Position numbers and translations under genes: made by a program. Shown in pieces: positions 23,590 through 34,266 of a stretch of 64,000 bases of DNA; positions within the stretch are counted from its first letter, which is position 1, and each line of letters starts with the position of its first letter. Under the pieces are notes generated by a model. It had not been told where the DNA came from. It did no database searches and was given only the letters and a program-made list of their open reading frames with translations. Source of the stretch: Leptobrachium leishanense (lineage: Eukaryota > Chordata > Amphibia > Anura > Megophryidae). Location: NCBI GenBank assembly GCA_009667805.1, contig CM019064.1:379747120-379811119 (forward strand). Direction: 5' to 3'.

Positions 23590-23873
23590 TAGGTATTTTT
23601 GCCTACGCTCCAAGTGGTTCGCTGGAAGAGTGAATCTAGATAGATAAGTGTATTTTATGCTCATAAAGGGCCTCCTTGGGGAATCCCTTTTGTACATTAT
23701 AAAAGGTATTGAGGTATTTTAGGAGTAAATACCAGATTTTTTTTTTCTTCCCATCTGAGCATCTGGAATGATCTAAAGGTCTTAGGCAAGGACACTGTAG
23801 CCCAGGTTTAATTGCCTAAGTTTGGTTTATATTTTAGATGATCACAGGTGATATGTGATCAAAGGAAAGGAAT

Positions 23874-24360
23874 TGTTAGATTTTAATTTCCTGTAAATAT
23901 AATAAATATTTAGTCTTAAAAAGCCGGTTCTTATAAATGGGCTGTGAAATTCCCCCCTCCATTTTTGTTAGTGTCAATACTGCATAGACCGTTGTTCCTT
24001 CTATAGGATATGAGCTGTGGCCGATTTCCTGTTATGTTCAGTGCAGGAAAATGTGCGCAGAAGCGGGAAGATGGGAAAAGGGTCTCGTGAACCATATATG
24101 GTAGTAAGTTAACTGAGTGGCTAAACTTTGATGTTGTAATGTATCTGTACACTGATTGGCTATAAATTCTGTGTATTTTAATAAATAGATCTGGCTTAAC
24201 GAGGAAAGCTAGACTTCTGAGAAAGACCAATACAGTTTTGTGATTGATTCTTTTTGGGGGTCTCCGCCATGGCGTAGCGCAGCTCTTACTTTGGTTTTGA
24301 TATATAAGAAGAAACTTGGAAAAGGTTTATGGTAATTATAATGAAAAATAGAATTTTTCA
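23874..24360 (+). repeat. 3' LTR of the non-coding LTR retrotransposon
   Basis: Near-identical to 17470-17957, preceded by the purine tract and followed by the ATCTT duplication. Confidence 0.9.
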
Positions 24361-24449
24361 ATCTTTAATCTATATATCACTCAACATGTCATAAATACCA
24401 AAAAGGACAGGCAGACACTCCCAGACACAGATAAGAGGGCAAGCAGCCT

Positions 24450-26109
24450 CTGTGTCGGGAGGCTGTGCCTCTGGTCATCGTGGATGTGGTGCATCCTCTG
24501 CAGGGGCACGCTTGTCCTTTCTAACTAGTGCTGGCCGTCTTCAGCAGCAGCAACATACAGAGGATTTGGTGGATTGGCTAGCCAGGCCATCCTCATCCTC
24601 CGAGTCCTCTGCCAGCCAGGCTTGTAGTGCTTTACATTCCACCTCAGCTGCCAAAACATCTAATTCAGCCTCCATGTCCACAGCTACTCCTGCCGTAGCC
24701 TCACTATCACACATGGAGGAGTCAGCTGAATTGTTTGACTACAATGACAGTGACATGCTGCTTGAGGATGCGCAGCAACTATAGTGCTCTGACTCAAACT
24801 CTGAGGTTGAGGAAGGGAGTATAATCAACCTAGAGGAAGGGGGTGCCAGTGACACACAAATAACTGGCACTCATGTTGCCCCAGCAGCTGCAGCATACTG
24901 CCAAGTTGGCTACAGTGACGAGGAGATAGTGACCTCATCATCGTCATAATCCCCTGACTCCACCTGGGTGCCTGATCGAACAGAGGAGTCAAGAGAGGAG
25001 GAGGAGGAGGCACAACAAAAATGAGGCAGAACGTCCTCTATGACCAACCGTAGCCAGTCCAAGGCATCAGAAGTCACAGCTGCTCAGGTGCAGAGCGCTG
25101 TTGTCTCAAAGCACATGTACAGGAAGTCTGCTGTCTGGGAGTTCTTTAAGAAATGTGCAGCAGACCGCACTGTTGCTATTTGTAATCTATGTCAGATGAA
25201 GATCAAGCGTGGGAAAGACATCCCATGCTTGGGTACCACATGCTTGAGGCGACATATGACCACCTGCCACGCATCCCGTTGGCACAACACTTTTCATAGG
25301 TCCTCATCTGTCTCTACCCCCACTATATGTCCTGCCATGTCATTGCCTACAACCTCCACTGACATGGATGATGCTACAGTAATGGGTGTACCAGGTTCTT
25401 CCTCAGAATGTGACAGCATCCCATCAGTTGAAGATTTACGCAGTCAGATTACGTTGCCCCAGCAGCTGCAGCGTAAGAAAAAATATAGTCCCAACCATCC
25501 CCAAGCACAGCGTCTAAATGCCAGCTTAGCAAAATTACTTGCATTACAGCTGCTGCCTTTCCAGCTGGTGGACTCTGTTCCCTTCCGTGAATTTGCTGAA
25601 TGTGCTGTACCACAGTGGCATGTTCCAAAATGCCATTTCTTTTCACGGAAGGCCATTCCAGCACTATACCAGCATGTGGAACACAATGTTATGGAGTCAT
25701 TGGGATAGGCAGTCAGCAGCAAGGTGCACATGACTTTAGACACGTGGTCCAGCAAGCATGGACAGGGCTGCTACATTTCCTTCACGGCACACTGGGTAAC
25801 TCTGATTGCAGCTGGGAGGGATCCAGGATGGGGCTCTGTGCTGGAGCTTGTTCATCCACCACGCCTCCAGAAAGCTGCTTGTAGGAGGTCTGTCTGCTCC
25901 ACCACCTCTTCCTCCTCCTCCTCCTTCTCTGTCTCTGGCGAAGTGGCAGTTAAACCGACGCGTGGCAGGGGCTACACAATGGCTCAAGCAAAAAGATGCC
26001 ATACTGTGCTTGAGCTGGTTTGTTTAGGGGACAGGAGCCACACCGGGCCAGAAATTCTGTCAGCTCTGCAGGGGCAGGTGCAGAGTTGGTTAACACCACG
26101 CCAACTTGA
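24450..26109 (+). pseudogene. hAT transposase, N-terminal and central part (BED zinc finger)
   Basis: The frame from about 24452 is Ser/Ala-rich, then acidic, and is broken by stops (24783, about 24948, 25023). The frame 25040-25708 holds a BED-type finger: aromatic WEFF (residues 33-36), C48 and C51, H72 and H77 (CX2C...HX4H). It continues with KAIPALYQHVE, then after a frame break at 25708 with MTLDTWSSKHGQGCYISFTA, the start of the hAT RNase H-like catalytic domain. The protein would bind the transposon ends and cut DNA in the nucleus. It is cut at 26110 by a solo LTR and resumes at 33526. Confidence 0.85.
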
Positions 26110-27182
26110 TGTAATGTTGGGGGCTTCCAGCCTCTCCTGTGTGCTTGAGAGCAGCATGTCTGATGCTGCTCGCTGACCAACGCCCAGTTTAAATTAGGCT
26201 TGTGCACCGATTTTTTTTTCGGTTCGATTTGTTCGGATGTTTAAACTTTTCGATTCGACTCGTTTCGGCCGATTTCTGTTTCGATTTGGTTCGGCTCGAC
26301 TCGTTTTTCGTGTACATTTTTTTTTCGGAATATCGACCATTTTTCGTATTTTCGTGTCACTTTGCTCGTTTTTTGTATCGACTTTTTGTGATTACGGGAC
26401 TTTTCGTTTTTTCGGAACGTCTGTTCTCCGCGACCATTTTTCGTATTTTCGTGTCACTTTGCTTGTTTTTTGTATTGACTTTTCGTGATTTCGGAAATTT
26501 TCGTTTTTTCGGAACGTCTGTTCTCCTCGTTTCAAAGCTGTCTAACTCTATTCGTTTTGATGTAAACTACTATGGTTTACTTTTTTATACTTTATATATT
26601 TTTTTATAATACATTTTTGGTTTGTTTTTCGGATCCGATAATTCATTCTGTCGATACGCTAATTCTGGCGATTCTATCGTTTTTTTTGTATTCAAGTGTT
26701 TTTATTTAAAACAAAGTTCACTGAAACATCAACATTTAGGCCACGCAGGCCGGGGTAAGTCGACAATAACGATAAAGCTTGGCTTACAAGATAGACATTA
26801 TAAAAGGTCATCTGCTAAAAAGAAAATATACTTCAAGAAAAGGTTATCTGCGGTGAGCACGCTGGAATGCAGGTTATCAGCGAAAACTTTTAATCATCCC
26901 CTAAGAAGGAGGTCTCGTCTTATATAAAAACATCAATAAACGGAAAAAACGAAATCGGCGAAATGTATCGCTTATACTTAAAAAGTCATCTGAATGAAAC
27001 TGGGAAAAAAAAAAAAAAACTTAGCAGGAAATCAAAAGGCATGGCGTGGGAATATGTAAAGTCAGAAACAGTCCAAGAAAATTAATAGTACTAATGGGGG
27101 AAACAAAATCCGAAAAAGGTCGTTAAGAGGCAATATAGACCGGAGTGTCCAGGTATATCACTGCCTGATTTCAGGTCCATAC

Positions 27183-28301
27183 TTAACCCGGATCCTTCGT
27201 AGAAGCGGGGGGACCGTTCAGTCCAGAACTATTCATCTCTGGGGTTGGAAACAGACCCATTGAACGTAGCTGGGACCACGCCGCCTCAGGCGAAGTCACC
27301 AGGTGTGTCAAATTATCATGATATATGTACAGAGATCCCGCCACCCCCCACCTGTATTTCACCTCACAGCTCCTCAAAAACGCTGAGATCTCTCGGAATT
27401 GACGTCGAGCAATCAATGTCACAAATGGGAGATCATTAAATAAAGATAAGGATACATTCTCAAAAACAATTGGTGCTCGGGCCACAGGGAGCGACATCAA
27501 TTGGCGCTTATCAGCCACTGACCCCGCCACTGCCAGCACATCTCGAGGGGAGTCCACCGGGGCCGTGGCCGCCTTTCGAAGCCGGATGGCTTTCTGAAAA
27601 ACAGGATTGGTTGCGGACTCGAGCATCGCAGAAGTAGCTTTGTTAATAAATGGCAGAAGGTCGGCGTCAGCAAGCGTCTCCGGGATCCCCCGGATACGGA
27701 TATTCTTCTGGCGATGTCGGATTTCAGCTGCTTCTACCGCTCCCGTAAGCAGCGCGACCTGCGACTGTAACGATTCCACCTGCGGCGTAAGTAGTGTCTG
27801 GGTCACTTCGACCTCGTCAACTCGAGCCTCCGCAGCCGTCAAACGGTCTCTAACCTGCGTCAGGTCTGCAAACATGGCCGCGAAATCGGCCCTCCATACC
27901 GCCTTCATCTCATCCATTGCTTCCCTCAATAAGCTCCGAACATCCTCCCTCGTGAAGGACATGCGGTCCGTACACATCCGCCTCCCAGCGGCTGCAGGAA
28001 GGGAGTCCACAGAATCCAAGTGGTCAGATGGCGTCTCCAGCCGTCGTGCCACTGATGGCTTTGGATCTCCGGCGGTCGACCCCGGTCGATTCTTCACCCC
28101 CAGCAATCCTGGAGAATGCCGGGCAGCCACCGAGGTCTCAGACCAAAACGGGTCCTCCTCTTCCGCAGAACTCGCTGTGGGAGACAAATATGTGTGGGGT
28201 TCGCCCTGCCGCTTTCGTCGGACCTCACCTAGTGCATTACGGATGTCCCGCTGCTGGGTGCCATCCGGCAGCAGAGGTTTCTTCCCGATCTTCCTCCCCA
28301 T
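27183..28301 (-). CDS. L1-type ORF1 protein (coiled coil plus RRM), no ORF2 follows
   Basis: A continuous minus-strand frame; I prefer the start MGRKIGKK at 28301, giving 372 residues, although the frame is open up to 28448. A basic, Ser/Pro-rich N-terminus is followed by SFTREDVRSLLREAMDEM, a heptad-rich coiled coil (RDRLTAAEARVDEVEVTQ onward), then RQKNIRIRGIPE, the start of the L1 ORF1p RRM, and a C-terminal domain with VFENVSLSLFNDLP. ORF1p trimerises and binds LINE RNA in the cytoplasm. The GC-rich region up to about 28745 is probably the 5' UTR. L1-like sequence stops soon after ORF1, with no ORF2, the reverse of the usual 5' truncation. Confidence 0.87.
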   Translation of the reverse strand: MGRKIGKKPLLPDGTQQRDIRNALGEVRRKRQGEPHTYLSPTASSAEEEDPFWSETSVAARHSPGLLGVKNRPGSTAGDPKPSVARRLETPSDHLDSVDSLPAAAGRRMCTDRMSFTREDVRSLLREAMDEMKAVWRADFAAMFADLTQVRDRLTAAEARVDEVEVTQTLLTPQVESLQSQVALLTGAVEAAEIRHRQKNIRIRGIPETLADADLLPFINKATSAMLESATNPVFQKAIRLRKAATAPVDSPRDVLAVAGSVADKRQLMSLPVARAPIVFENVSLSLFNDLPFVTLIARRQFREISAFLRSCEVKYRWGVAGSLYIYHDNLTHLVTSPEAAWSQLRSMGLFPTPEMNSSGLNGPPASTKDPG

Positions 28302-29015
28302 TAAAGTAGCAGTATACTGACTGTTTAGTCCGAATAAAAGTACAGCGGGGTATACTACTAACAAAGGTCGCCGCGCAAAGCGGTCCCCAATCTGTCTCAC
28401 TCCTCGGGATCTCCCAAGCACCTGGATCCCCACAAACAACGGGCGCACCGGGTGCTAAGTTCGAGTAGGGCAGCAAGCGGCAGGCGAGTGAAATAATAAA
28501 CTCCGCGGTTGCAAGATGGCCGACTGGAGTAGGCCGCAAGTGTTGCAAGTGATCGGTTGGGTCCTTTTAAACCACTGCTGCTCGGTGAGACCGCTTCAGG
28601 GGTGCACAAACAGACCTTATACAGGTTTGGGGTCGTCTATGAGGTCGATGGCAGTCGGGATTACAGGTAAACGAGTAAAATCTTCAACGGAGCCCGGCTG
28701 CACGCGTCCTCTCTCCTCGGCTGTTAGCTCCGCCCCCCTCCTATCGTTTTTTTTAAATTAAATAAAGATCCTTTTTTTCTTATGAATATACATTTCACAA
28801 CTTTATTTAATCACATTAAAAAATGGTATGAAAGCCAAGGAACAAAAAAAATGAACAAAACGATTTAAAAAACGCTAAACTGACCCGAATGGTCTGACTT
28901 TAAAAATAAAAAACAGAACAAAAAGGTTTTAAAACGGAAAAATAGTTGATCAAAATGATCTGAAACGAAAAAAAAAAAAAAAAAAAAGATTTAAAACAGA
29001 CAAAAAAAAAATTAA

Positions 29016-29715
29016 CCCTTTCGCTGCTGAGGCATTTCACGGCTTCCCTTCACGCCTGTGTGCGGCACTGTGGTCTGCTGCTGAGATAATTTTTAACAGT
29101 TTCGCTCCTCTTGTTTAAACGCGTTTTTTTGAAGCCTTATTTAATAATATGACCCAGACATGTTATATATCGTTCTTTCCGGCAGACTCGGCAGATGATT
29201 CATAATATATCATTATCATATGTATGCGTCATGTCCTGTCTGTATATTATAACAAAAAATGCAATAAAATTAGAATTTTCAATGTTTGTTTTACAAGGTG
29301 TAAAGTATTTTTTTCATATTTTAACATGCGAGTGTTTGCGGTTATATTTTATGAGTTGCGTTTGTTAAAAAAAATTGAAAAGGGGACTTGTTATATTTTT
29401 TGGGGTGAAAATTACACTATTTTTAACAAACGCACCCCATACAAAAATCCTTAGTGCAACATCATTGTTCACATTATAATTGAAATGGGAACGATATTGC
29501 TGCATTAACAAAACAAGACAAAAAACCTGTTTATTTTTTTTTATATTTTAATTTTTTATAATTTTTAACATTATCATGTTTGGTATTGTTGGAAAGGCCA
29601 TGCTCTGGTCGATCCAAAGATACCAAACATTAACCAACCGATAGCTTCCGCGGATCGGGAGATAGGGGGTTCATTGAAACCCCCTATCTCCACCATTGGT
29701 CGCAGTTAGGGGTTA
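29016..29715 (-). mobile_element. piggyBac-like element, same family as 59018
   Basis: TTAA (29012-29015) is followed by CCCTTTCGCTGCTGAGGC, the terminus of the element at 59018-59896 in opposite orientation. Homology runs through AT-rich sequence, the TTTGGTATTGTTGG block and the fold-back GGGAGATAGGGGGTT / AACCCCCTATCTCC to GGGGTTAACTCCAG, where it stops. A TTAA there may mark an internal end or truncation. Confidence 0.7.
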
Positions 29716-30486
29716 ACTCCAGAACTGATGTCATTGTGACGAGGTCTTGGGACTGTCGGCAGCTGCCGTTCCCCCACGCTGTTGTCTTTCTGCAAAGACG
29801 TGACCATGTTGGCGGGCAGCGTCTTAGCGGGCAGCGGTGGGAGAGAGAGAGCTCATAGCTGGGAGGAGGTGTTGCATGAAGCTGCAAACAGGGACAAATA
29901 AACTAGACCTGAGCCGCACTGAGGATCTTTGGGTTGTGTCGGAGAAGACTTCACGCAGTGCTGCCATCAATATTTTTTGATAAATTCTTGGTTATACAAT
30001 GAATGTGACTGTGTACAAAAATCTGTGTTGTTGTGACATCGCCTAAGCTTAACAAAACCAGGCCACGTCGGTAATCAAATCTCAAGGCAGTACAACAAGG
30101 TTGTGTTAGTGTGTGACATTTTTTGGCCAGGCAGGAAGTGTAGAATGTGCACAGTCACATTCACGGCCACAAATATGTTGACAAATTTATGACAAAGGGT
30201 CCATAGAAATGTCAATAAATTTATGTACATATAATTTTAACAGTGTGGAAACCAAGCAATACATATTAACGTATTAAGTAAGGAAAAGCAACGCACACAA
30301 ACAGGAAAATATAGAAAAAATAGAAAATTTATTTACAACATGGGGAAGGGAAGGGAACATGCCAAGGATGGCAAACTGCCCAACAGGGGCACAAACAAAC
30401 ATAGTGTAGTGGAAATAGACTGGAAGATGGCCGTCATTGTAAGCCAGGCGAACATCTTGTTCAGAATATTGGTTCACTTGAGATAA
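29716..30486. other. Unassigned sequence inside the composite hAT
   Basis: No frame or terminal repeat that I recognise. It lies beyond the 3' end of the Myb-like gene. Confidence 0.4.
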
Positions 30487-30718
30487 TTACTGGCATTTGA
30501 GGAGATGTTGGAGCTGGTCCGCATCTTTGATTACAAAGATTATGACTGCCGTAAGGGCCCTTACGGCAGGAAGAATAACACCCGCAAGGATCGTATCCTT
30601 GACAAGCTACGCACCACCATCCTGGAGCTGTTCGGGAAGGACCGGACGAAGGACCAGCTCCGAAAACGCTGGTCCGACCTCAAGGCACGCGAGCAGGAGC
30701 AGCTGAGGCACATTCCGG
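30487..30718 (+). pseudogene. Inverted copy of exon 1 of the Myb/SANT-like gene
   Basis: It encodes LAFEEMLELVRIF through KDQLRKRWSDLKAREQEQL, the same Myb/SANT-like domain as exon 1 at 32195-32440 on the other strand, at roughly 88% nucleotide identity by eye. It has no start methionine context, no splice donor and no later exons. It ends 30 bp from the stop codon of the minus-strand gene. Confidence 0.8.
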
Positions 30719-30748
30719 TTACATTTCGGGAGGAGGCTGCCACTGGTC

Positions 30749-32527
30749 TCACTGCCGCTCCAGGATGTCAGCGGCATTGCTTATGTGCTCCCGCAGTTCC
30801 TGGAGCAGTTCCTGGATGGAATCAATAGTTGTTACAGCCAGGCGTAGCTCGCCGATCGCCATCCGGTTAATTTGCCTAATGCTGGATGATGTGTCCGGTC
30901 TGGCTTCTCCTTCTATATATCCAATAAATGAAAGAAGGAAAATACAGTAAGTAAAGCAGGTTTCTATTTTTGACTGAAAGTCTTGAAAAAATATAACAGT
31001 AGTATATACCAGTGCTGGCGGCCTCCTGAGGCTCTTACTCCTCCTCCGGCTCCTCCTCTTCCTCCTCCTGCTCCTCTTGTGCTATACATAAAAAAATTAA
31101 ATTAAAATACAGTAAACAAAAAATGTTTCTGTTTTTGACCAAAAGTCGTTGCAAAATAAAACAGTATATACCAGCGCTGGTGGTCGCCCGTGGCTCCTCC
31201 TCCACTGGGGCACTGGTGCCCGCCGGGGAAGATGCTGCCTTCTTCCTGTCTTCTGCCAAATCCAAAAAAATAACACGTAAATAATGCAGACTGGAAAAAA
31301 TGGTATATCTATACAATGTATTGCGACACCCCTCCACTACCCACTAGCACTACCAGCTTGACACACCACTACTCCCATCTCATAGTTCTAAAGTCACAAA
31401 ATATTTATTTATTTCCTCTGCACATAGACATATATTAACGTTCAATTACATATTTTTTTCAGAAGTAAACATTACGTTTATTCAATAAAAACTATTATTT
31501 GTGTTGTGTGCGTACAAAACGCATTGTGCGACTGCTTTTATTTATTTTATAGAAGGCCTCAGCCTCAGTTTCACTTTCAGTTTCTGCGAATAAAACTGTG
31601 GATATAGCAGAAACAACAGAAATCCGCCATTTTGATTTGAAATTTGCATCTAAAGCGTTCAATAATGACACTGCTGCAGCAAACTGAATTGCTGCGCTGC
31701 AACAATTCAGCAGCTGCTGAGGATGTATTGAAGGCGGCTCTGTTTGGATGCCCTTTCAGAAGAACTACATGTCCCATCCTACCACTTGCAGAGACGCAGA
31801 GATTTTTATTGATGCGCAGATGGGAGCCAATATTGGGCAAGCTGCGGGTCATCTCGTATGCATCACTCAATCACAACAACCTCCCCCCCAGCACACTACA
31901 GACTACACACAGTGCCAAAAGAAATCCAGCATTGTAACTTCATCTACATACATCAAATGTCACAATTTTCACGAATACGTAAAATCACAAAAAAGAAGAG
32001 CTATGGCAAAAATGCATGTATGACGAGTCGTGAAAACACAAAGCTATACACAATCACATTGCATGAAAAAAGGACTAGATAAATCAACATATTTCTGTGC
32101 ACATTAGCACATGCAAGCACATTATTATTATTATACAGGATTTATATAGCGCCAACAGTTTGCGCAGCGCTTTACAATATAACATGACACTTACGTTTGG
32201 CTATGACACGCCGGATGTGCCTCAGCTGCCCCTGCTCGCGCACCTTGAGGTCGGACCAGCGTTTTCGGAGCTGGTCCTTCGTCCGGTCTTTCCCAAATAA
32301 TTCCGCGATGGTGGTGCGTAGCTTATCTAGGATACGGTCCTTGCGCGCGTTATTCTTTTTGCCGTAAGGGTCCTTACGGCAGTCATAATCTTTAGGCTCA
32401 AAGATGCGGACCAGCTCCAGCATCTCGTCAAATGCCATGTTGCTGGCCGCTTCTTCCTGGGTGTCTCTGGGGTGGAAGCAGATGAGGAGGTGTCCGAATG
32501 GGACTCTCTGTCTCTTCCTTCAGCCAT
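30749..32527 (-). pseudogene. Myb/SANT-like transposon accessory gene, four exons, two defects
   Basis: Exons: 32527-32195, 31252-31172, 31081-31010 and 30912-30749. Donors are GTAAGT, GTATAT and GTATAT; acceptors end CAG, TAG and TAG; all three introns are phase 1 and join in frame. Exon 1 has a Ser/Glu-rich N-terminus (MAEGRDRESHSD) and a Myb/SANT-like domain ending RKRWSDLKVREQGQL. Exons 2-3 are acidic. Exon 4 encodes a helical tail (IQELLQELREHISNAADILE) and a stop. Defects are one frame change near 32440 in exon 1 and an in-frame TAA near 31036 in exon 3. The domain resembles the Myb-like second protein of Harbinger transposons (NAIF1 relatives), which carries the transposase to DNA. No transposase is present here, so that role is inferred. 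Confidence 0.75.
32110..32185 (-). mobile_element. Short LINE-2 3' tail with ATT repeat
   Basis: ATTATTATTATTAT then TATAGCGCCAACAG and GCGCAGCGCTTTACAATAT is the reverse complement of the standard L2 3' end. Only about 70 bp remain, lying directly beside the splice donor of the Myb-like exon 1. Confidence 0.75.
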
Positions 32528-33525
32528 GATAAATAATTTCTATATTTTTTGGCAATTGTCAAAACTCTCTACAAAAATGGCTCAATAAAGTTACGACATC
32601 AGCGCGCGCATGCGCGACCCGCGGACGAATCGGATCCGACCCGATTACGAAGGAATTTTCGTATCGACAGAATTATCGGATCATTGGAAACAAAAAAAAC
32701 AAGTGATACGCATTTACAAATACAAAATTTACAGAATCAGCGATATAACCGATATTAGTTAAATATACGATGTCCAGAATTACCGAAATGGAACCGAAAT
32801 CACGAATGGAACCGAAATCATGAATAGAGCGAAAATAAATTTCGATTTGACACATTTCAAGTCCATTCGAAAATTCCGAAAATATTTCGTTTCGGCTCGG
32901 AAAATTTTTCGGATCTGCCATTTTCGGATCTAAAAATTTTCGGAAAATTGGCCAGATCCGAAAGCACGAATCGGGAAATTTCGTGTAAATTCCGAAATTC
33001 CGAAACGCACATCCCTAGTTTAAATGGAGACAGGCCGGGAGGTGGCTGCATGAGGCGCAGCTTGAGTGGGGGGCGCTTGAGTGGGGGTTTCTAAAAACCC
33101 TCAGTTACTTCTCAGCAGTGCTAGTTCGTGGTTATCCATACCTGAGCTCCTTGTACCTGAATTCTATTGTGATTTAACCTGTTATTGACCTCTGCTTGTT
33201 TTCTGACTATTCTGCCTTCCGTTGCCCTAGACTATTTTCTTGTACTACGCTACTGCACTGATATCGACCCGGCTATTCCATTTGACTATTCTATACTCTG
33301 TATTACTGATTCTGGCTCGTCTGACTACCCCCGTGTTGCTAACCTGGTTTTGTATTACTACATTGTCTTTTGCTTAACCCTTTCTGTCTAGCCAGTTTAC
33401 CTGGCCAATTCTAAGGACCAGACAGTTAGGGATTCTTCACGGTTACTCTGTTGGTAGCTTTTGGGCTCTGTGGAGTGTTGGGCGTTAAGAACTGCGTGGT
33501 GGGATCTGGGAACCGTGACACTTGA

Positions 33526-34266
33526 GCTGGGACTGGTCGTCTGTGATAATGGCAGCAACCTTCTCTCCGCCCTACGCCAGGGTAAGTTGACGCATGTACC
33601 ATGCCTAGCACACGTCCTAAATCTGGTGGTACAGCATTTCCTAACCAGGTACCCAGGGCTGGCAGAGCTTCTCAGCCAGGGCAGAAAAGTTTGCAGCCAC
33701 TTCAGACGATCATTCTCAGCAAGTGTTCGCCTGGCAGAAATTCAAAGAGAATTCCACCTTCCCACAAACCGTCTGATCTGTGACATGCCCACCAGGTTGA
33801 ACTCGAGATTAGCAATGCTGCAGCGTCTGCACAATTAGCAGAAGGCCATCAATGGGTACCAGTGTGAGTTTGGCACAAGGACAGGTTCAGGTCAACTTGG
33901 TCCCACCCCTGCAGTGGCTGATGATCAAGGATGCATGCACTGTATTGTCACCATTTGAGGAGGCAACGAGGATGGTGAGCAGGGACAGTGCATGCATCAG
34001 TGACACAATTCCTTTAGTGTTCCTGCTGGAGCGCACTCTGCTGGGAATTATAGATGTGGCACTAGAGGCAGAGCAGCGGAAGGAAGAAGAGGCCTTCCCT
34101 AGCTTTCAAGGCCCCAGTCTTTACGCAGACAGCATTCCTGTGGGTCCTCAGATCAGACAGGAGGAGGATGAAGAGGAATATTTAAGTAGTGGGTGTATTG
34201 AAGGTGGGGATTCCTCAAGGGAGGGTTTTGTGTGCCCAGAAACCCAAGGACTAGTACTTGGCTGGG
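33526..34266 (+). pseudogene. hAT transposase, central to C-terminal part
   Basis: This continues the transposase interrupted at 26109. It encodes LVVCDNGSNLLSAL, then HVPCLAHVLNLVVQ, the hAT catalytic-domain block with the CDNGSN aspartate. A stop at 33836 and a frame change follow, then VLSPFEEATRMVSRD and LLGIIDVALEAEQRKEEEAF. The frame ends at 34269 where another hAT-like end begins. The hATC dimerisation motif is absent. Confidence 0.82.

Larger units (their letters stand above)
17470..24360 (+). mobile_element. Non-coding LTR retrotransposon, 6.9 kb
   Basis: Two near-identical ~488-bp direct repeats, TGTTAG...TTTTCA, are flanked by an exact 5-bp duplication ATCTT (17465-17469, 24361-24365). 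A purine-rich tract (AAAGGAAAGGAAT, 23861-23873) precedes the right LTR. Strand is set by the polypurine tract, TATA box and AATAAA. The 5.9-kb AT-rich interior contains no gag, pol or env motif in any frame; its longest frames are about 60-115 codons and unlike known proteins. Two related MITEs lie inside. It would need proteins supplied in trans. Confidence 0.88.
26195..33017. mobile_element. Composite hAT element, 6.8 kb, GTTTAAAT duplication
   Basis: Ends TAGGCTTGTGCACCG and CGCACATCCCTA are imperfect inverted repeats (TAGGGATGTGCG type) with subterminal TTCGG-rich sequence on both sides. The flanks carry an exact 8-bp duplication GTTTAAAT (26187-26194, 33018-33025), as expected of hAT. 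No hAT transposase is inside. It holds an L1 ORF1 region, a piggyBac-like element and a Myb/SANT-like gene. Confidence 0.87.
26110..33520 (+). repeat. Solo LTR, interrupted by a hAT element
   Basis: The LTR runs TGTAATGTTGG (26110) to the insertion point at 26194 and resumes at 33026, ending ACCGTGACA at 33520. It is flanked by CTTGA on both sides (26105-26109, 33521-33525). It is the same family as the inverted copy at 46290-46789. A CTAAAAACCC box follows a G-rich stretch near 33075 and may be the promoter region. There is no interior, so it is a solo LTR left by recombination. Confidence 0.82.
16622..34266 (+). mobile_element. hAT transposon with BED-finger transposase, heavily nested, 3' end lost
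   Basis: The left end at TAGGGACGAGCTGTTCGG is followed by a TATA-containing leader, a ~70-bp minisatellite, and transposase sequence at 24400-26109 and 33526-34260. It is interrupted by an LTR retrotransposon (17470-24360, TSD ATCTT) and by a solo LTR (26110-33520, TSD CTTGA). The right end is replaced at 34267 by the start of another hAT-like element, and the C-terminal dimerisation region is missing. The intact left-end duplication partner was not found, so the left limit is approximate. Confidence 0.65.

Noticed and set aside
24452..25708. Possible host ZBED-type gene
   Set aside because: The BED finger is followed by a hAT catalytic domain, with stops, frame changes and transposon insertions, and sits behind a hAT-like left end; it is a dead transposase.
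27607..28320. 237-codon plus-strand frame
   Set aside because: It is the antisense shadow of the L1 ORF1 coding sequence, whose coiled coil and RRM motifs are clear on the minus strand.
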